Shown: positions 24,024 through 33,697 of the stretch, piece by piece
Layout: every line of letters begins with the position of its first letter
How positions within the stretch are numbered: the stretch's first letter is position 1
Assembly (NCBI RefSeq): GCF_002086115.1
Contig: NZ_MVHJ01000006.1
Span: forward strand, 1 to 64,000
Length of the DNA: 64,000 bases
From: Mycolicibacterium bacteremicum
Lineage (GTDB): Bacteria > Actinomycetota > Actinomycetes > Mycobacteriales > Mycobacteriaceae
Direction: 5' to 3'
The notes under the pieces: model-generated
What the model was told of the DNA's origin: nothing
The model's database searches: none
Seen by the model: the letters and a program-made list of their open reading frames with translations, nothing else
Made by a program: the position numbers and the translations under genes

Positions 24024-25001
24024 GTGACCGGGCAATCCGGGTGTCCGAAACGGATGGACTACGGGCCATGCGGCGGGGTGCGCCCGGACGGTGCGTGCGA
24101 GATGCGTCCCGGCCCATGCGCGTTCCCGGAGGTCGTGCCCTGGGACGACGCGGCCGCGGCCGAATCGACGCTGCGTGCACCGCGCGTGCTGACCGACTTC
24201 AGTTGCACGCCGTTCGACCACGCCGATGTGCGCGCCACCGCGGGCATCCTCGCCGCGGGCTGCGACGCCGTGTTGGTCGGCGAGCACCAGAACAAGCCCG
24301 ACTTCCCGCCCACCCAGATGGGCTCGTTGCTGCTGGAGTGCGGCGTCTCACCGTGGATCACGCTGTCCTGCCGGGACCGCAACCGCGTTGTCCTGGAACA
24401 GGAATTGCGTGGGCTCGGCAGCCTGGGTATCCGCACCGTGTTCTGCGTGACCGGCGACGGCCGCGGCTACGACGTCCGCCCAGAAGTGACGCAGACCTTC
24501 GACCTGGACGGTCCGCGCCTGGTGGCGCTGGCCGCCGGCCTCGGCATGACACCGGGTGTGCCCGAAACCCCCACCGCGCCGCCCATCTCCGGTCGGCCCG
24601 TCCGGCTGGTGCACAAGCAGCGCGCCGGCGCACAGCTGGCGGTGCTCAACCATGTCCCCTACCCCGCAACCATCGCCGAGTTCATGGCCGCCGCTCGCGC
24701 AGCCGGTCTGACCATCCCGGTCATCGCCGCCGTCGCGGTGTTCACCGACCACGTATCCGCCGCCGTACTGCAGGGCCTGCCCGGCCTCGAGCTCGACCCC
24801 GAGGTCACCGAAAGTGTGCTCGCCGCAGCCGATCCGATCGAGGCAGGCATCGATGCGGCAGTCGCCGAGGCGCGCGCCCTGCTGGCGATCGAGGGTGTCG
24901 ACGGGGTCAACATCTCGGGTCTGGCATCTGCCGCCGGTCCGCGACAGGGCGCGGAGATCAAAGCCGAAGTCGGCAGGCGGATGCGGGAGGTCATCCGATG
25001 A
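24024..25001 (+). CDS. MTHFR-like protein with N-terminal Cys cluster
   Basis: 325 residues from the GTG at 24024 (GGGGAA upstream). Residues 6-32 hold a Cys cluster, GCPKRMDYGPCGGVRPDGAC (C7, C16, C25, C32), matching the MTHFR C-terminal zinc/Fe-S motif CPK-x3-GPCGG that is usually at the other end or on a separate subunit. Residues 50-320 are a methylenetetrahydrofolate reductase-type barrel (EHQNKPDFPPTQMGSL, ITLSCRDRNR, VFCVTGDGRGYD, DGVNISGLASAAGP). It should reduce or transfer C1 units on tetrahydrofolate. It overlaps the methyltransferase gene by four bases, suggesting use of the C1 unit. Confidence 0.8.
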   Translation: MTGQSGCPKRMDYGPCGGVRPDGACEMRPGPCAFPEVVPWDDAAAAESTLRAPRVLTDFSCTPFDHADVRATAGILAAGCDAVLVGEHQNKPDFPPTQMGSLLLECGVSPWITLSCRDRNRVVLEQELRGLGSLGIRTVFCVTGDGRGYDVRPEVTQTFDLDGPRLVALAAGLGMTPGVPETPTAPPISGRPVRLVHKQRAGAQLAVLNHVPYPATIAEFMAAARAAGLTIPVIAAVAVFTDHVSAAVLQGLPGLELDPEVTESVLAAADPIEAGIDAAVAEARALLAIEGVDGVNISGLASAAGPRQGAEIKAEVGRRMREVIR

Positions 25002-25756
25002 GCGAGGCGCTGTCGGCCGAATTCGACACCGTCGCGGACTGGACGGCACGCGTGGCCGTCGATCTGGGGCACGAGTACTACATTCCCGCAGCCTGCCGCG
25101 GCAGCGGTAGTCCGGCCGCGCTGGACTGGTTGATCGAACGGATGGCACTGCGGCCGGGTGACCTGTTACTGGACTGCGGGGCCGGCGTCGGCGGGCCCGC
25201 CGCTTATGTCGCACAGCAGCACGGGATCCGGTCGGTGCTGGTGGAGCCCGAGCAGGGTGCCTGCCGGGCGGCCCGAATGCTGTTCGATCACAACGTCATC
25301 CAGGGCGTGGGGACCGACCTGCCGATGGCGGACGCCTCGTGTGACGGCGCGTGGGCGTTGGGGGTGCTCTGCACGACGGCCGAACAGCGCAGCCTGCTCG
25401 CCGAACTGCGCCGTGTCGTGCGCCCCGGTGGGCGCGTCGGCCTGCTGGTCTTCGTCGCCGAGCACCCGATCTCGACCGAGTACGTCGAGGACAACCACTT
25501 TCCCACCGCCGAGCAGCTGTCTCGGCTGCTTGCCGACGCGGCGCTGGCCGTCGAGGACCGGTTGAGCACCGCGGAACTGCCCGCCATCCCGGCGGGGTGG
25601 AGCGAACGCGTCGAGAAGGTCACCGCGGTACTCGACGAACGCTACGGCCACACCCCGGTCTGGCAGCTGGCCGATCGGCAGGCCGGCCGGATCGGGGCGT
25701 TGCTGAGCGGGGGCGAGCTGCACGGCGAGCTGCTGGTGCTGAGGCCGGCCGAATGA
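24998..25756 (+). CDS. Class I SAM-dependent methyltransferase
   Basis: 252 residues; the ATG overlaps the MTHFR-like stop as ATGA. The SAM-binding motif I is LLLDCGAGVGGPAAYVA (near 57-73), motif II is SVLVEPEQGACRAA, and a motif IV stretch is DGAWALGVLCTTA with the arginine-rich ELRRVVRPGGRVGLL following. This is the UbiE/methyltransferase_11 type. The acceptor is unknown. Its tight coupling to the MTHFR-like gene is unusual and suggests a linked methyl-transfer pathway. The next gene may also be coupled by ATGA at 25753. Confidence 0.87.
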   Translation: MSEALSAEFDTVADWTARVAVDLGHEYYIPAACRGSGSPAALDWLIERMALRPGDLLLDCGAGVGGPAAYVAQQHGIRSVLVEPEQGACRAARMLFDHNVIQGVGTDLPMADASCDGAWALGVLCTTAEQRSLLAELRRVVRPGGRVGLLVFVAEHPISTEYVEDNHFPTAEQLSRLLADAALAVEDRLSTAELPAIPAGWSERVEKVTAVLDERYGHTPVWQLADRQAGRIGALLSGGELHGELLVLRPAE

Positions 25757-25863
25757 GTCAGCGCACGTTGCCCGCGCCGCACCGGTTCTGTCGACAGTCC
25801 GGTAAACGACGAGAAGTCCACTGCGAACCGGGTGGCTGCGGCGATGATTTATTCTCACCATTC

Positions 25864-26577
25864 ATGGACGATCGGTCCGTCCCCGAGTGGGTCGAACTGC
25901 TGAACGAGCTGGCCGGCGATTTGCGGCATCAACGCAACACCCAGGCCACGCTGAATGCCATCATCGCCGGCGCGGTCGACCTCATCCCCGGCGCCTCGTG
26001 GGCCGGTGTCTCGGTGGTCACCGACGGCGAGGTGCAGATCGAGGCGGCGACCGACCCGGTCGTCACCACGCTGGACAGGTTGCAGGTGTCGCAGGGCGAC
26101 GGACCGTTCGCGCAGGCGTTGCACCGGCACCGCAGCGTGCACGTAGCCGATATGACGGCCGACTCGAGATGGCCGGCGCTGGGACGCGCGGCGGCCGATC
26201 TCGGTGCGCACAGCGCACTGTGGTTCCGGTTGTTCTTCCAAGCCGGCCGGCTGGCGGTTCTCACGATCTACGGCGCCGAATCACATGCCTTCGCCGCCGA
26301 CTCGTTGGTGATCGGCGATGTCCTCGCCCAACATGCGGCATCCGCCCTCATCGGCGCGGAGGCCGCCGATCAGTTCAATCAGGCGCTGGCAAGCCGCGAC
26401 GTTATCGGGCAAGCTAAAGGCTTGTTGATGCAGCAGCGCCAGCTCAGTGGATTGCAGGCCTTCGAACTCATGATTCGCACGTCCCAGGATGCCAACATCA
26501 AGTTGGTCGACATTGCTCGCTGGGTGGTCGCCGAACACGAGAACGCGCTGGAGTCCGACACCCAAAGCCGCGGATGA
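25864..26577 (+). CDS. GAF-ANTAR regulator preceding the signalling hub
   Basis: 237 residues from the ATG at 25864. An upstream in-frame ATG at 25753 overlaps the methyltransferase stop (ATGA) and would add 37 residues with no homology. GAF at 20-160 (DLIPGASWAGVSVVTDGEV, VSQGDGPFAQAL, RLAVLTIYG) and ANTAR at 170-225 (SRDVIGQAKGLLMQQRQLS, AFELMIRTSQDANIKLVDIA). The stop overlaps the next start (ATGA, 26574), so this RNA-binding sensor is translated with the 1384-residue hub protein, linking antitermination to the phospho-switch. Confidence 0.9.
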   Translation: MDDRSVPEWVELLNELAGDLRHQRNTQATLNAIIAGAVDLIPGASWAGVSVVTDGEVQIEAATDPVVTTLDRLQVSQGDGPFAQALHRHRSVHVADMTADSRWPALGRAAADLGAHSALWFRLFFQAGRLAVLTIYGAESHAFAADSLVIGDVLAQHAASALIGAEAADQFNQALASRDVIGQAKGLLMQQRQLSGLQAFELMIRTSQDANIKLVDIARWVVAEHENALESDTQSRG

Positions 26578-29500
26578 CGCACACCGAGACCGGCAGCCCG
26601 TCGTTCGCCGCCGGGGACGTCTTCGCCGCTGATCCCGAGGTCGGCCGCGACCTGGCCCGGGTGGACTGGGCGGGCACCCCGCTGGGCGATCCGTCGGGTT
26701 GGCCGCAGAGCCTGCAGACCGCGGTACGCATCCTGCTGCGCTCGCGCTTCTCGATGTGGATGGCCTGGGGCCCGGAACTGACCTTCTTCTGCAATGCCGC
26801 CTATCGGAAGCAGACGCTGGCCGACAAATACCCGTGGGCGCTGGGCCGGCCGGCCCGCGAGGTGTGGGCCGAGATCTGGGACGACATCGGCCCACGCATC
26901 GATCATGTCTTCGGCACCGGCGAAGCGACCTGGGATGAGGGCCTACAGCTCATCCTCGAGCGGTCCGGGTTCCCCGAGGAGAGCTACCACACCTTCTCCT
27001 ACAGCGCGCTCAGCGACGACGACGGTCGCATCGTGGGCATGCTGTGCGTGGTCAGCGAGGACACCACCCGGGTCATCGGCGAGCGTCGGATGACCACGCT
27101 GCGCGAGCTGGGTTCCGATCCCGATCTGTTGCCCTCGGAGGAGCAGACGCTGCAGACCGCGGCGGCGAAGTTGAGCCGCAATCCCTACGATCTGCCGTTC
27201 GCGCTGCTGTACCTGTTCGACGGTGACGGCCACGCCCGGTTGGTCGCCGGCTCCGGTCTGCCGATCGGACATCGCGCCGCTCCGGATGTTCTGGACGTCG
27301 TCAGCAACCGGATCTGGCCCTGCGGGCCGGCGCTGGAGGGTCGGTCGACCGTGATCGAACTCGACAGCGCACCGTTCGACGGGTTGCCCAGCGGACCGTG
27401 GCCCGAGCCGCCCACCCGAGCGCTGTTGACGCCGCTGGTGCAGCAGGGGGTGGCGCCCTACGGCGTGCTGATTGCCGGACTGAACCGGTACCGGCCGCTC
27501 GACGACGCCTACCGTGGTTTCATCGACCTGGTCGCCGGTCACATCGCCGGTGAGATCGGCAGTGCCCGCAGCTATCTCGCCGAGCAGCGCCGCGCTGCTG
27601 AACTCACCGAACTGGACCGCGCCAAGACGGTGTTCTTCTCCAACGTCAGCCACGAGTTCCGGACTCCGCTGACGTTGATGCTGGGCCCGGTCGCCGAACT
27701 GCTGGGCGGCGACGACGCGAGACTCGACGCCGATATCCGCCGCGATCTGGAGATCGTGCAGCGCAACGGGTTACGGCTGACCAAGCTGGTCAATACACTG
27801 CTGGACTTCGCGCGTATCGAGGCCGACCGGATGCAGGCCCGCTACGTCCCGCTGGATGCGCCGACGCTGACCGCGGAACTGGCCAGCGGCTTCCGCTCCG
27901 CGGTCGAGCGGGCCGGGTTGACGTTCGTGGTGGATTGCCCGCCGCTGGATGAACCGCTCTACCTCGACCGCGACATGTGGGAGAAGGTGGTGCTGAACAT
28001 CCTGTCGAACGCGGTGAAGTTCACCGCCGAAGGTTCCATCACGGTACGGACGGGGCGCGACGAATCGCATGCCGTCGTCACCATCGCCGACACCGGTATC
28101 GGTGTCTCGGCCGCCGAACTGCCGCGGCTCTTCGAGCGCTTCCACCGCATCCCGGCCACCTGGGCGCGCTCCCACGAGGGCAGCGGTATCGGTCTGGCGC
28201 TGGTGCGTGAGCTGGTCACCCTGCACGGCGGCACCATCACGGCCGAGAGCGCCGAGGGCGTCGGCACCACCTTCACGGTGCGCATCCCGTTCGGCACCGC
28301 TCACCTTCCTCCGCAGTCCCTCGGCGCGAGAGCAGAGGGCGGTGACTCCCCATCGCCCGCACAGGCGGCCAATCCGTATCTGGAAGAGGCACTGCGCTGG
28401 CTGCCGGATGCCGAGGGCGGCGATGAGGCGCCGGCCCAGGCTGCCGTGCCGAGCACAGCGGCGCGGGTGCTCGTCGCCGACGACAACGCCGACATGCGTC
28501 GCTACATCACCCGATTGCTCACCGGCGCAGGGTATGTCGTCGAGCAGGCCGCCGACGGCCGGCACGCGTTGGACATCATCCGCAACCATCCGCCCGAACT
28601 GGTGGTCAGCGATGTGATGATGCCGTACCTGGACGGACTGGAGCTGGTCGCCGAGCTGCGCCGCGACCCGCGTACCGCGGCGCTGCCGGTGCTGTTGCTG
28701 TCCGCACGCGCGGGCGCCGAGGCCTCCATCGACGGCCTGCGTGCGGGCGCCGACGATTACCTGGTCAAGCCGTTCGCCGCCTCGGAATTGCTGGCCAGGG
28801 TGCAGGCCAACATCACGCTCGCCCGCGTGCGCGGTCACCACGAACGCTGGCATGACGCGCTCATCGACTCGCTGCAGGAAGCGTTCTTCATCTGCGACGA
28901 GAACGGCGCGGTCATCGAGATCAACGCGGCGTTCACCGAGATCCTGGGCTACGGACCGGACGGGTTGCCCTACGCCGCGGTCCATCCGTGGTGGCCGGAC
29001 GCGATCACCGACCCCGAGGCCTACCAGCTGGTACAGGCGGCGTTCGAGGATCTGCTGCACAGCGACCGGGGCGTGTACACCGTGCCGGTCACCCACCGCG
29101 ACGGGCACCGACTGTGGGTGACGTTCACCTTCACCCACGCCGCGGACCCGTTGAGCGGGCAGCGGCTGACCGTCGGCACGCTGCGTGACGCCACCGCCGA
29201 GCACTACCGCCGGCGGCGCGACGCGGCACTGGCCGACCTCAACCACGCACTCGTCAACGCCGAAACCGTCGATCAGGCGGTCGAATCCACCGCCGCGGTC
29301 GTGCGCGAAATCTGGCAGGCCCGCCGGGTCGTCGCTGCGCTCTTCGCCAATGCCGATGTCGCCGGGGAGCCGCACATCGTCGTGGCGGGTGAACCGATCA
29401 CCTGGACCGATCTCCCGGTCGCCAAGCGCCGTTTCATCGAATCGCTCTGCGACGCAGACCTGTTGACGCCGCTGACCGGCGGACCCGGCACGGCCGCGAT

Positions 29501-30728
29501 CGCCGTCCAGCATCCCGACGGGCTGCTGGTCCTCTGGATCGAGCTGGCCGAGAACCGTCCGTTCACCAGCCCGGACAACACCTTGTTGGCAATGCTGGCC
29601 GGCCACTTCGGGCAAGGACTGCATCGCGTTCACCGCCTCGACCAGCAGCACCGCACCGCGGTCGCACTGCAACACGCCATACTCGGCCCCGCCGTGCTGC
29701 CCAACGGTTTCATGGCCCGCTATCGTCCCGCCACCACGCCGCTGCAGGTCGGCGGCGACTGGTATGACGTCATCGACCTGGCCGACGGCCGCACCGGTCT
29801 GATCGTCGGTGACTGCGTCGGACATGGGCTCGATGCCGCCACCGTGATGGGGCAGCTGCGCAGCGCCTGCCGTGCACTGCTGCTCGAAAACCCCTCCCCT
29901 GCAGCGGCGCTCGTCGGTCTGGACCGATTCGCCGTGCAGCTCACCGGAGCTCGGTGCACCACGGTGTTCTGCGCTGTCCTGGACACCGACTCAGGGCAGT
30001 TCACCTACTCCAACGCCGGCCACCCGCCGCCGATCATCCTCGACGCCGACGGTTCGGTGCGCACGCTGACCGAGGGACGCGGCATCCCGGTCGGCGTCCG
30101 CCCCGGCCGGACTCGCACCGATGCCCACACCGCACTGTCAGGACGGGCGACACTGCTGATCTACACCGACGGACTCGTGGAGCGCCGCGGCGAATCACTC
30201 GATGTAGGCATCACCCGCGCCGGCGACCTGCTGGTGGAGGCGAGCACCGCGGAGCAGTCCGAGGGTCTGGCCGACCGGCTGATCGACCAGATGACGCCGC
30301 CAGGGGGGTACTCCGACGATGTCGCGATGTTGCTCTATCGCCACCCTGGCCCGTTACACGTCAGCATCCCCGCGGAAGTGGGCCAGTTGGCCACCACCCG
30401 AGATGCCCTGCGCATCTGGTTGCAGCGCAACGACATCGGAGCCGAGCAGGTGCAGGATCTGCTGGTGGCCGTCGGTGAGGCCATTGCGAATTCCATCGAA
30501 CACGGCCACCGCGGCGGTCGGGCCGGGTCCGTCACGCTCACCGGCACGGCCCACGGCGCGCGTGTGCACATCCGCATCGTCGACACCGGCGAGTGGAAGC
30601 CCGCAGAAGAGGTGCCGCACCCCACCCGCGGGCGGGGCCTGAAACTGATGCGCGCGCTCACCGAGGACGTCGCCATCCACTCCGATTCCCTCGGCACCAC
30701 CGTCGACATGCACGCGAGGATCAGCTGA
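26574..30728 (+). CDS. Hybrid histidine kinase-receiver-PAS-PP2C phosphatase-RsbW kinase
   Basis: 1384 residues, no membrane segment. In order: PAS-like domain (about 20-170), GAF (180-340), HisKA with phospho-site H360 ([11 protein letters not shown]), HATPase (455-585; [28 protein letters not shown]), receiver (632-750) with phospho-acceptor D680 (VVSDVMMP), PAS (755-875), degenerate GAF (885-1025), SpoIIE/PP2C phosphatase (1045-1255; GGDWYDVI with D1062, [19 protein letters not shown]) and an RsbW-like HATPase (1260-1384; [21 protein letters not shown]). All catalytic motifs are intact. It thus has a full two-component relay upstream of both the phosphatase and the kinase of a partner switch. 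The STAS gene begins inside its stop codon and is the natural substrate. Known multidomain relatives (M. tuberculosis Rv1364c) lack the histidine kinase and receiver. Confidence 0.93.
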   Translation: MTHTETGSPSFAAGDVFAADPEVGRDLARVDWAGTPLGDPSGWPQSLQTAVRILLRSRFSMWMAWGPELTFFCNAAYRKQTLADKYPWALGRPAREVWAEIWDDIGPRIDHVFGTGEATWDEGLQLILERSGFPEESYHTFSYSALSDDDGRIVGMLCVVSEDTTRVIGERRMTTLRELGSDPDLLPSEEQTLQTAAAKLSRNPYDLPFALLYLFDGDGHARLVAGSGLPIGHRAAPDVLDVVSNRIWPCGPALEGRSTVIELDSAPFDGLPSGPWPEPPTRALLTPLVQQGVAPYGVLIAGLNRYRPLDDAYRGFIDLVAGHIAGEIGSARSYLAEQRRAAELTELDRAKTVFFSNVSHEFRTPLTLMLGPVAELLGGDDARLDADIRRDLEIVQRNGLRLTKLVNTLLDFARIEADRMQARYVPLDAPTLTAELASGFRSAVERAGLTFVVDCPPLDEPLYLDRDMWEKVVLNILSNAVKFTAEGSITVRTGRDESHAVVTIADTGIGVSAAELPRLFERFHRIPATWARSHEGSGIGLALVRELVTLHGGTITAESAEGVGTTFTVRIPFGTAHLPPQSLGARAEGGDSPSPAQAANPYLEEALRWLPDAEGGDEAPAQAAVPSTAARVLVADDNADMRRYITRLLTGAGYVVEQAADGRHALDIIRNHPPELVVSDVMMPYLDGLELVAELRRDPRTAALPVLLLSARAGAEASIDGLRAGADDYLVKPFAASELLARVQANITLARVRGHHERWHDALIDSLQEAFFICDENGAVIEINAAFTEILGYGPDGLPYAAVHPWWPDAITDPEAYQLVQAAFEDLLHSDRGVYTVPVTHRDGHRLWVTFTFTHAADPLSGQRLTVGTLRDATAEHYRRRRDAALADLNHALVNAETVDQAVESTAAVVREIWQARRVVAALFANADVAGEPHIVVAGEPITWTDLPVAKRRFIESLCDADLLTPLTGGPGTAAIAVQHPDGLLVLWIELAENRPFTSPDNTLLAMLAGHFGQGLHRVHRLDQQHRTAVALQHAILGPAVLPNGFMARYRPATTPLQVGGDWYDVIDLADGRTGLIVGDCVGHGLDAATVMGQLRSACRALLLENPSPAAALVGLDRFAVQLTGARCTTVFCAVLDTDSGQFTYSNAGHPPPIILDADGSVRTLTEGRGIPVGVRPGRTRTDAHTALSGRATLLIYTDGLVERRGESLDVGITRAGDLLVEASTAEQSEGLADRLIDQMTPPGGYSDDVAMLLYRHPGPLHVSIPAEVGQLATTRDALRIWLQRNDIGAEQVQDLLVAVGEAIANSIEHGHRGGRAGSVTLTGTAHGARVHIRIVDTGEWKPAEEVPHPTRGRGLKLMRALTEDVAIHSDSLGTTVDMHARIS

Positions 30729-31042
30729 TGAACACCGAACTCACCCTCGACCAGACCCGGTCCGATGACGGTGCGCTGGCCCTGGCCGCCACCGGTGAGA
30801 TCGATCTCAGCAACGTCGGAATCTTCACCGCCGGCCTGGAAGCCGCGCTGCGTCAGACCGGGGATGTCTTGACCGTCGACCTCACGGAGGTGAACTACCT
30901 CGACAGTGCGGCCATCAATGCGCTCTTCCTGCACGCCGATCAGATCCGGATCGTCGCCAACCGGCTGCTCAACGCGATTCTCACGCTGAGTGGATTGGCG
31001 GACCTGGTGCCGGTCGACATCGTGGGCGGCTCCCCCACGTAG
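30728..31042 (+). CDS. STAS anti-sigma factor antagonist, partner of the hub
   Basis: 104 residues; its ATG shares one base with the hub stop (TGATG). A single STAS domain (LAATGEIDLSNVGIFTAGLE, VDLTEVNYLDSAAINAL). The switch loop is Y57-L-D-S60-A-A, so the phospho-serine is kept at S60. It should be phosphorylated by RsbW-type kinases and dephosphorylated by the PP2C domain of the hub, and so control an anti-sigma or other partner. A hairpin follows the stop. Confidence 0.92.
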   Translation: MNTELTLDQTRSDDGALALAATGEIDLSNVGIFTAGLEAALRQTGDVLTVDLTEVNYLDSAAINALFLHADQIRIVANRLLNAILTLSGLADLVPVDIVGGSPT

Positions 31043-31047
31043 CGACA

Positions 31048-31068
31048 GATCCCGTCCGAAACGGGGTC
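31048..31068. terminator. Bidirectional hairpin after the hub operon
   Basis: GATCCCGT, a five-base loop and ACGGGGTC form an eight-base stem with one G-T pair, placed between convergent stops (31042 and 31067). No T-run. Confidence 0.6.
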
Positions 31069-31531
31069 ACGCCTCGCGCGTCGAGGCAGGACACGTCGCG
31101 CAGTTCTCGAAATCCAGGCACACCGTCGTGCCGGTCTCGGTGCCCGTGACCGAGAACTCATCACACAGTGCCTGCATCAGCCGGAGTCCTCGCCCGCGGG
31201 CGATGTCGGCGGGCTGGCTGTGCGGGTCCACCCAGCGACCGTGGTCGCTGACGCACAGGTGCACCGTGCTGGTGTCGATGTCGTAGGCGGCATCGACCGT
31301 CATCGGGCCGGGGCCGTCGTGGTTGCGGTAGGCATGGTCGGCGCAGTTGGCCAACGCCTCGTAGGCGGCCAGCACGATGTCGGAGGCCCGTTCGGCGTCG
31401 GGATGGACGGAATCGTGCAGCCACTCGCCGACCCGCCGGCTGGCGTCCCCCGCGGCTGCGGCGTTGGCCGACACCGTCAGCGACATATCTGTGTCGCCGA
31501 CCGCGCGGGGAGTTTGGCAATTTCTCGACAT
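31067..31531 (-). CDS. RsbW-like serine kinase/anti-sigma ATPase
   Basis: 154 residues from the ATG at 31531 (31486 is an alternative). A GHKL HATPase_c domain (about 20-135): N-box EALANCADHAYR, G1 box DHGRW, G2 box GRGLRLM. These are the features of the RsbW/SpoIIAB family, which phosphorylate STAS antagonists and bind sigma factors. The C-terminus carries a CATCPA two-cysteine motif, which could sense redox or bind a metal. A GGGTAT -10 element lies only 11 bases before the start. It is convergent with the hub operon. Confidence 0.88.
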   Translation of the reverse strand: MSRNCQTPRAVGDTDMSLTVSANAAAAGDASRRVGEWLHDSVHPDAERASDIVLAAYEALANCADHAYRNHDGPGPMTVDAAYDIDTSTVHLCVSDHGRWVDPHSQPADIARGRGLRLMQALCDEFSVTGTETGTTVCLDFENCATCPASTREA

Positions 31532-31542
31532 TGACGGCGGGC

Positions 31543-31548
31543 ATACCC
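31543..31548 (-). promoter_or_regulatory. SigF-like -10 element for the RsbW-like gene
   Basis: GGGTAT on the minus strand, 11 bases before the ATG at 31531. The matching -35 is poor (ATGAC or GATGA), so it is only a candidate. The short distance predicts a leader of only a few bases. Confidence 0.35.
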
Positions 31549-31755
31549 ACTTTTCACCATTTCAGTCATCGCTGCATCAAGATCACACGGGCATAAACGC
31601 GACGTCGAATGGGCATGTAAAGGCCCGAGGCACTTCACCAGGTCGCTACACGACAGATCTTGACGCCTCGCGTCCGGTCGCCATGGCCGTCGTCGGGCCC
31701 CGCCGACACCGGACTTGACACAACCCGCAGCGGCGCGGAGATGGCAGGAGTGGTG

Positions 31756-33201
31756 ATGGACGGGACACCCGGATCAATCGGCGAAGACAGCCGGCTCGAC
31801 GCGGTACGCCGGTATCGCACCGTGATCGGGCCCGACGACCATGTCCTTGCGCGCATCTCGGATGTCCTTGCCGAGGTGTTCGACGTGCCCATCTCGGTCA
31901 TCTCCCTCGTCGGCGCCGGCGACATCTGGTTCGTGGGCAGCCACGGTCTACCGGGCCTCACGCGCGTCGACCGTGACGAGGGTTTGTGTGCCACCGCCAT
32001 CACCAGCGACCGGCCCTATGTGATTCCCGACTGCCGCAGCGACGCCCGCACCACCGGAAACCGGTTCGTGCGCGAGTACGGCGTCCGCTTCTATGCCTGT
32101 GTCCCCCTGATCACCTTCGACGGATATCACATCGGCGCGGTGGCGGTGATGGACAACGAGCCGCGTCCCTACCCCGCGTCATCGCTGTTGTCGATCATGA
32201 CGAATCTGGCCGTCGTGGTCGCCGAGCAACTGGAACTGCGACTCTCGTCCTCGGAGGCATTGGACGTCGAACACGGCCTGCGCATCGGCGCCGAGGCCGA
32301 ACTCGACTCGGCGCGGGCCGACCGCGACGCCGCACGCCGCGAGGCCGACAGTGCTCAACTGGCTCGCGACCAGGCCCGCTCCGACCGGGATCTGGCCCAG
32401 CGGGATCGCGACCAGGCCCGTGACGACCGTGACGAGGCGCGACTGGACCGCGACACCGCCGAGCGTGAACGCGACACCATCGACGACTACGCGACGACAT
32501 TGCAGCAGGTACTGCTGCCGCCCCAGCTGCCCGACATCCCAGGCCTGGAGATGGCCACCGGATACCACCCGGCGTCGCCGCGGGACGTCAGCGGTGACTT
32601 CTACGACGTGTTCGCTCTCGATGAGCAATGCTGGGGCCTGTTCATCGGCGACGTGCAGGGCCACGGGGTGCAGGCGGCGGTGCTGACCACGCTGATCCGG
32701 TACACCCTGCGATCGGCGCTGCTGCATCACCGCGAACCCGGCGCGGCCCTCACCGAGCTCAATACCGTGCTGTTGCGCGAGCTACGACCACGCCGGTTCG
32801 CCACGGTGCTGCTGACCACGCTGCACCGCGCCAAGGACGGCCGGACCGAACTGACGCTGGCCACCGGTGGCCACCCACCCGCGCTGCTGATCGACCCGGG
32901 CACGGCGACGGCCGCACCGATCCGTCCCGATACCGGCATGCTGGTCGGCGCGACCCCGCACGCCACGTTCGGCACGCGCACGCTGACCCTGGAGCCCGGG
33001 CAGACGCTGCTGTTCTACACCGACGGGCTGACCGAGGCACGCCGTGGCGCAACACCTTTCGATGACGGTGAGCTGGCCACCTACGCCGCCGCGCGGGCGG
33101 CGCTCAGTGCGGGTCCGCTCATCGACGACCTGGCCACCCTCATCCCGAAGCTGGGGCCGACGGACGATATCGCGCTCCTGGCGCTCACGGTCGAGGCCTG
33201 A
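31756..33201 (+). CDS. GAF-coiled-coil-PP2C (SpoIIE) phosphatase
   Basis: 481 residues from the ATG at 31756, which has AGGAG five bases before it; ATGs at 31741 and 31660 lie upstream in frame. A GAF domain (25-160), a strict coiled coil (187-242, eight heptads of the form x-x-D-R-D-x-A), and a PP2C domain (262-481) with SGDFYDVF, GDVQGHGVQAA, YTDGLTEAR and TDD, all metal ligands present. It should dephosphorylate STAS proteins in response to a signal bound by the GAF domain, with the coiled coil carrying the signal. It abuts a convergent STAS gene with no gap. Confidence 0.93.
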   Translation: MDGTPGSIGEDSRLDAVRRYRTVIGPDDHVLARISDVLAEVFDVPISVISLVGAGDIWFVGSHGLPGLTRVDRDEGLCATAITSDRPYVIPDCRSDARTTGNRFVREYGVRFYACVPLITFDGYHIGAVAVMDNEPRPYPASSLLSIMTNLAVVVAEQLELRLSSSEALDVEHGLRIGAEAELDSARADRDAARREADSAQLARDQARSDRDLAQRDRDQARDDRDEARLDRDTAERERDTIDDYATTLQQVLLPPQLPDIPGLEMATGYHPASPRDVSGDFYDVFALDEQCWGLFIGDVQGHGVQAAVLTTLIRYTLRSALLHHREPGAALTELNTVLLRELRPRRFATVLLTTLHRAKDGRTELTLATGGHPPALLIDPGTATAAPIRPDTGMLVGATPHATFGTRTLTLEPGQTLLFYTDGLTEARRGATPFDDGELATYAAARAALSAGPLIDDLATLIPKLGPTDDIALLALTVEA

Positions 33202-33567
33202 TCACCACGAGTCGACGGCGGACAGGGCCTCGTCGCGCGTCGGAAACACGTCGATGACGTCGGCGACGCCGATCAACCGCAGCGGGCGCGCCGTCGCGGG
33301 TCCGTCGGCGACGACCGCGAATCGGGTGGTGGGGTGGTGCTGCGCCGCCACCAGCACGCCGATACCGACCGACGCCAGGAAGTCGACACCCAACAGGTCG
33401 ACAACGACCGCCGGCGGCGCGTCGGTCATCACAGATTCGATCGCATCCTCCAGTTGCGAGACCGTCAGCGTGTCGATCGTGCCGGACGCGGTGATGACGC
33501 ACGTCGCGCCCGTCTGACCCACAACCACCCTGCAGTTTCCACCCGAACGTGCCGCATGGTCGCTCAC
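33202..33567 (-). CDS. STAS anti-sigma factor antagonist
   Basis: 121 residues from the GTG at 33567, which has GGAGG five bases upstream; the open frame reaches further but without homology. STAS domain (residues 12-118; CVITASGTIDTLTVSQLEDA, VDLLGVDFLASVGIGVL, ARPLRLIGVADVIDVFPTRDEAL). The switch loop is F63-L-A-S66-V-G, so the serine is kept although the preceding aspartate is alanine. It is a plausible substrate for the PP2C protein encoded convergently next to it. Confidence 0.9.
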   Translation of the reverse strand: MSDHAARSGGNCRVVVGQTGATCVITASGTIDTLTVSQLEDAIESVMTDAPPAVVVDLLGVDFLASVGIGVLVAAQHHPTTRFAVVADGPATARPLRLIGVADVIDVFPTRDEALSAVDSW

Positions 33568-33660
33568 CGCGGCCTCCAATCTCCCCGCCCCTCGATTCCG
33601 GTGGATCATAACCGTTACCGGCGGTCCCAGGAATTCGTGTGCCCGCGCACCGGGCCGGGC

Positions 33661-33687
33661 GCGTTCCAACGAGCCCGCATTGGGTAC
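33661..33687 (+). promoter_or_regulatory. SigF-like promoter for the 74-residue gene
   Basis: GCGTT (33661-33665), 16 bases and GGGTAC (33682-33687). The -35 is a partial match. The -10 lies ten bases before the ATG at 33698, so the transcript would be almost leaderless, as at 31543 and 47141. Confidence 0.4.
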
Positions 33688-33697
33688 CTGTTCACCC

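Noticed and set aside
24041..24997. Upstream extension of the methyltransferase frame through the MTHFR-like gene
   Set aside because: The extension is an Arg-rich shadow of the MTHFR-like frame; the ATGA overlap at 24998 is the natural start.
27771..29825. A 684-codon minus-strand frame inside the hub gene
   Set aside because: It mirrors the kinase, receiver and PAS coding sequence in reverse and has no recognisable domain.
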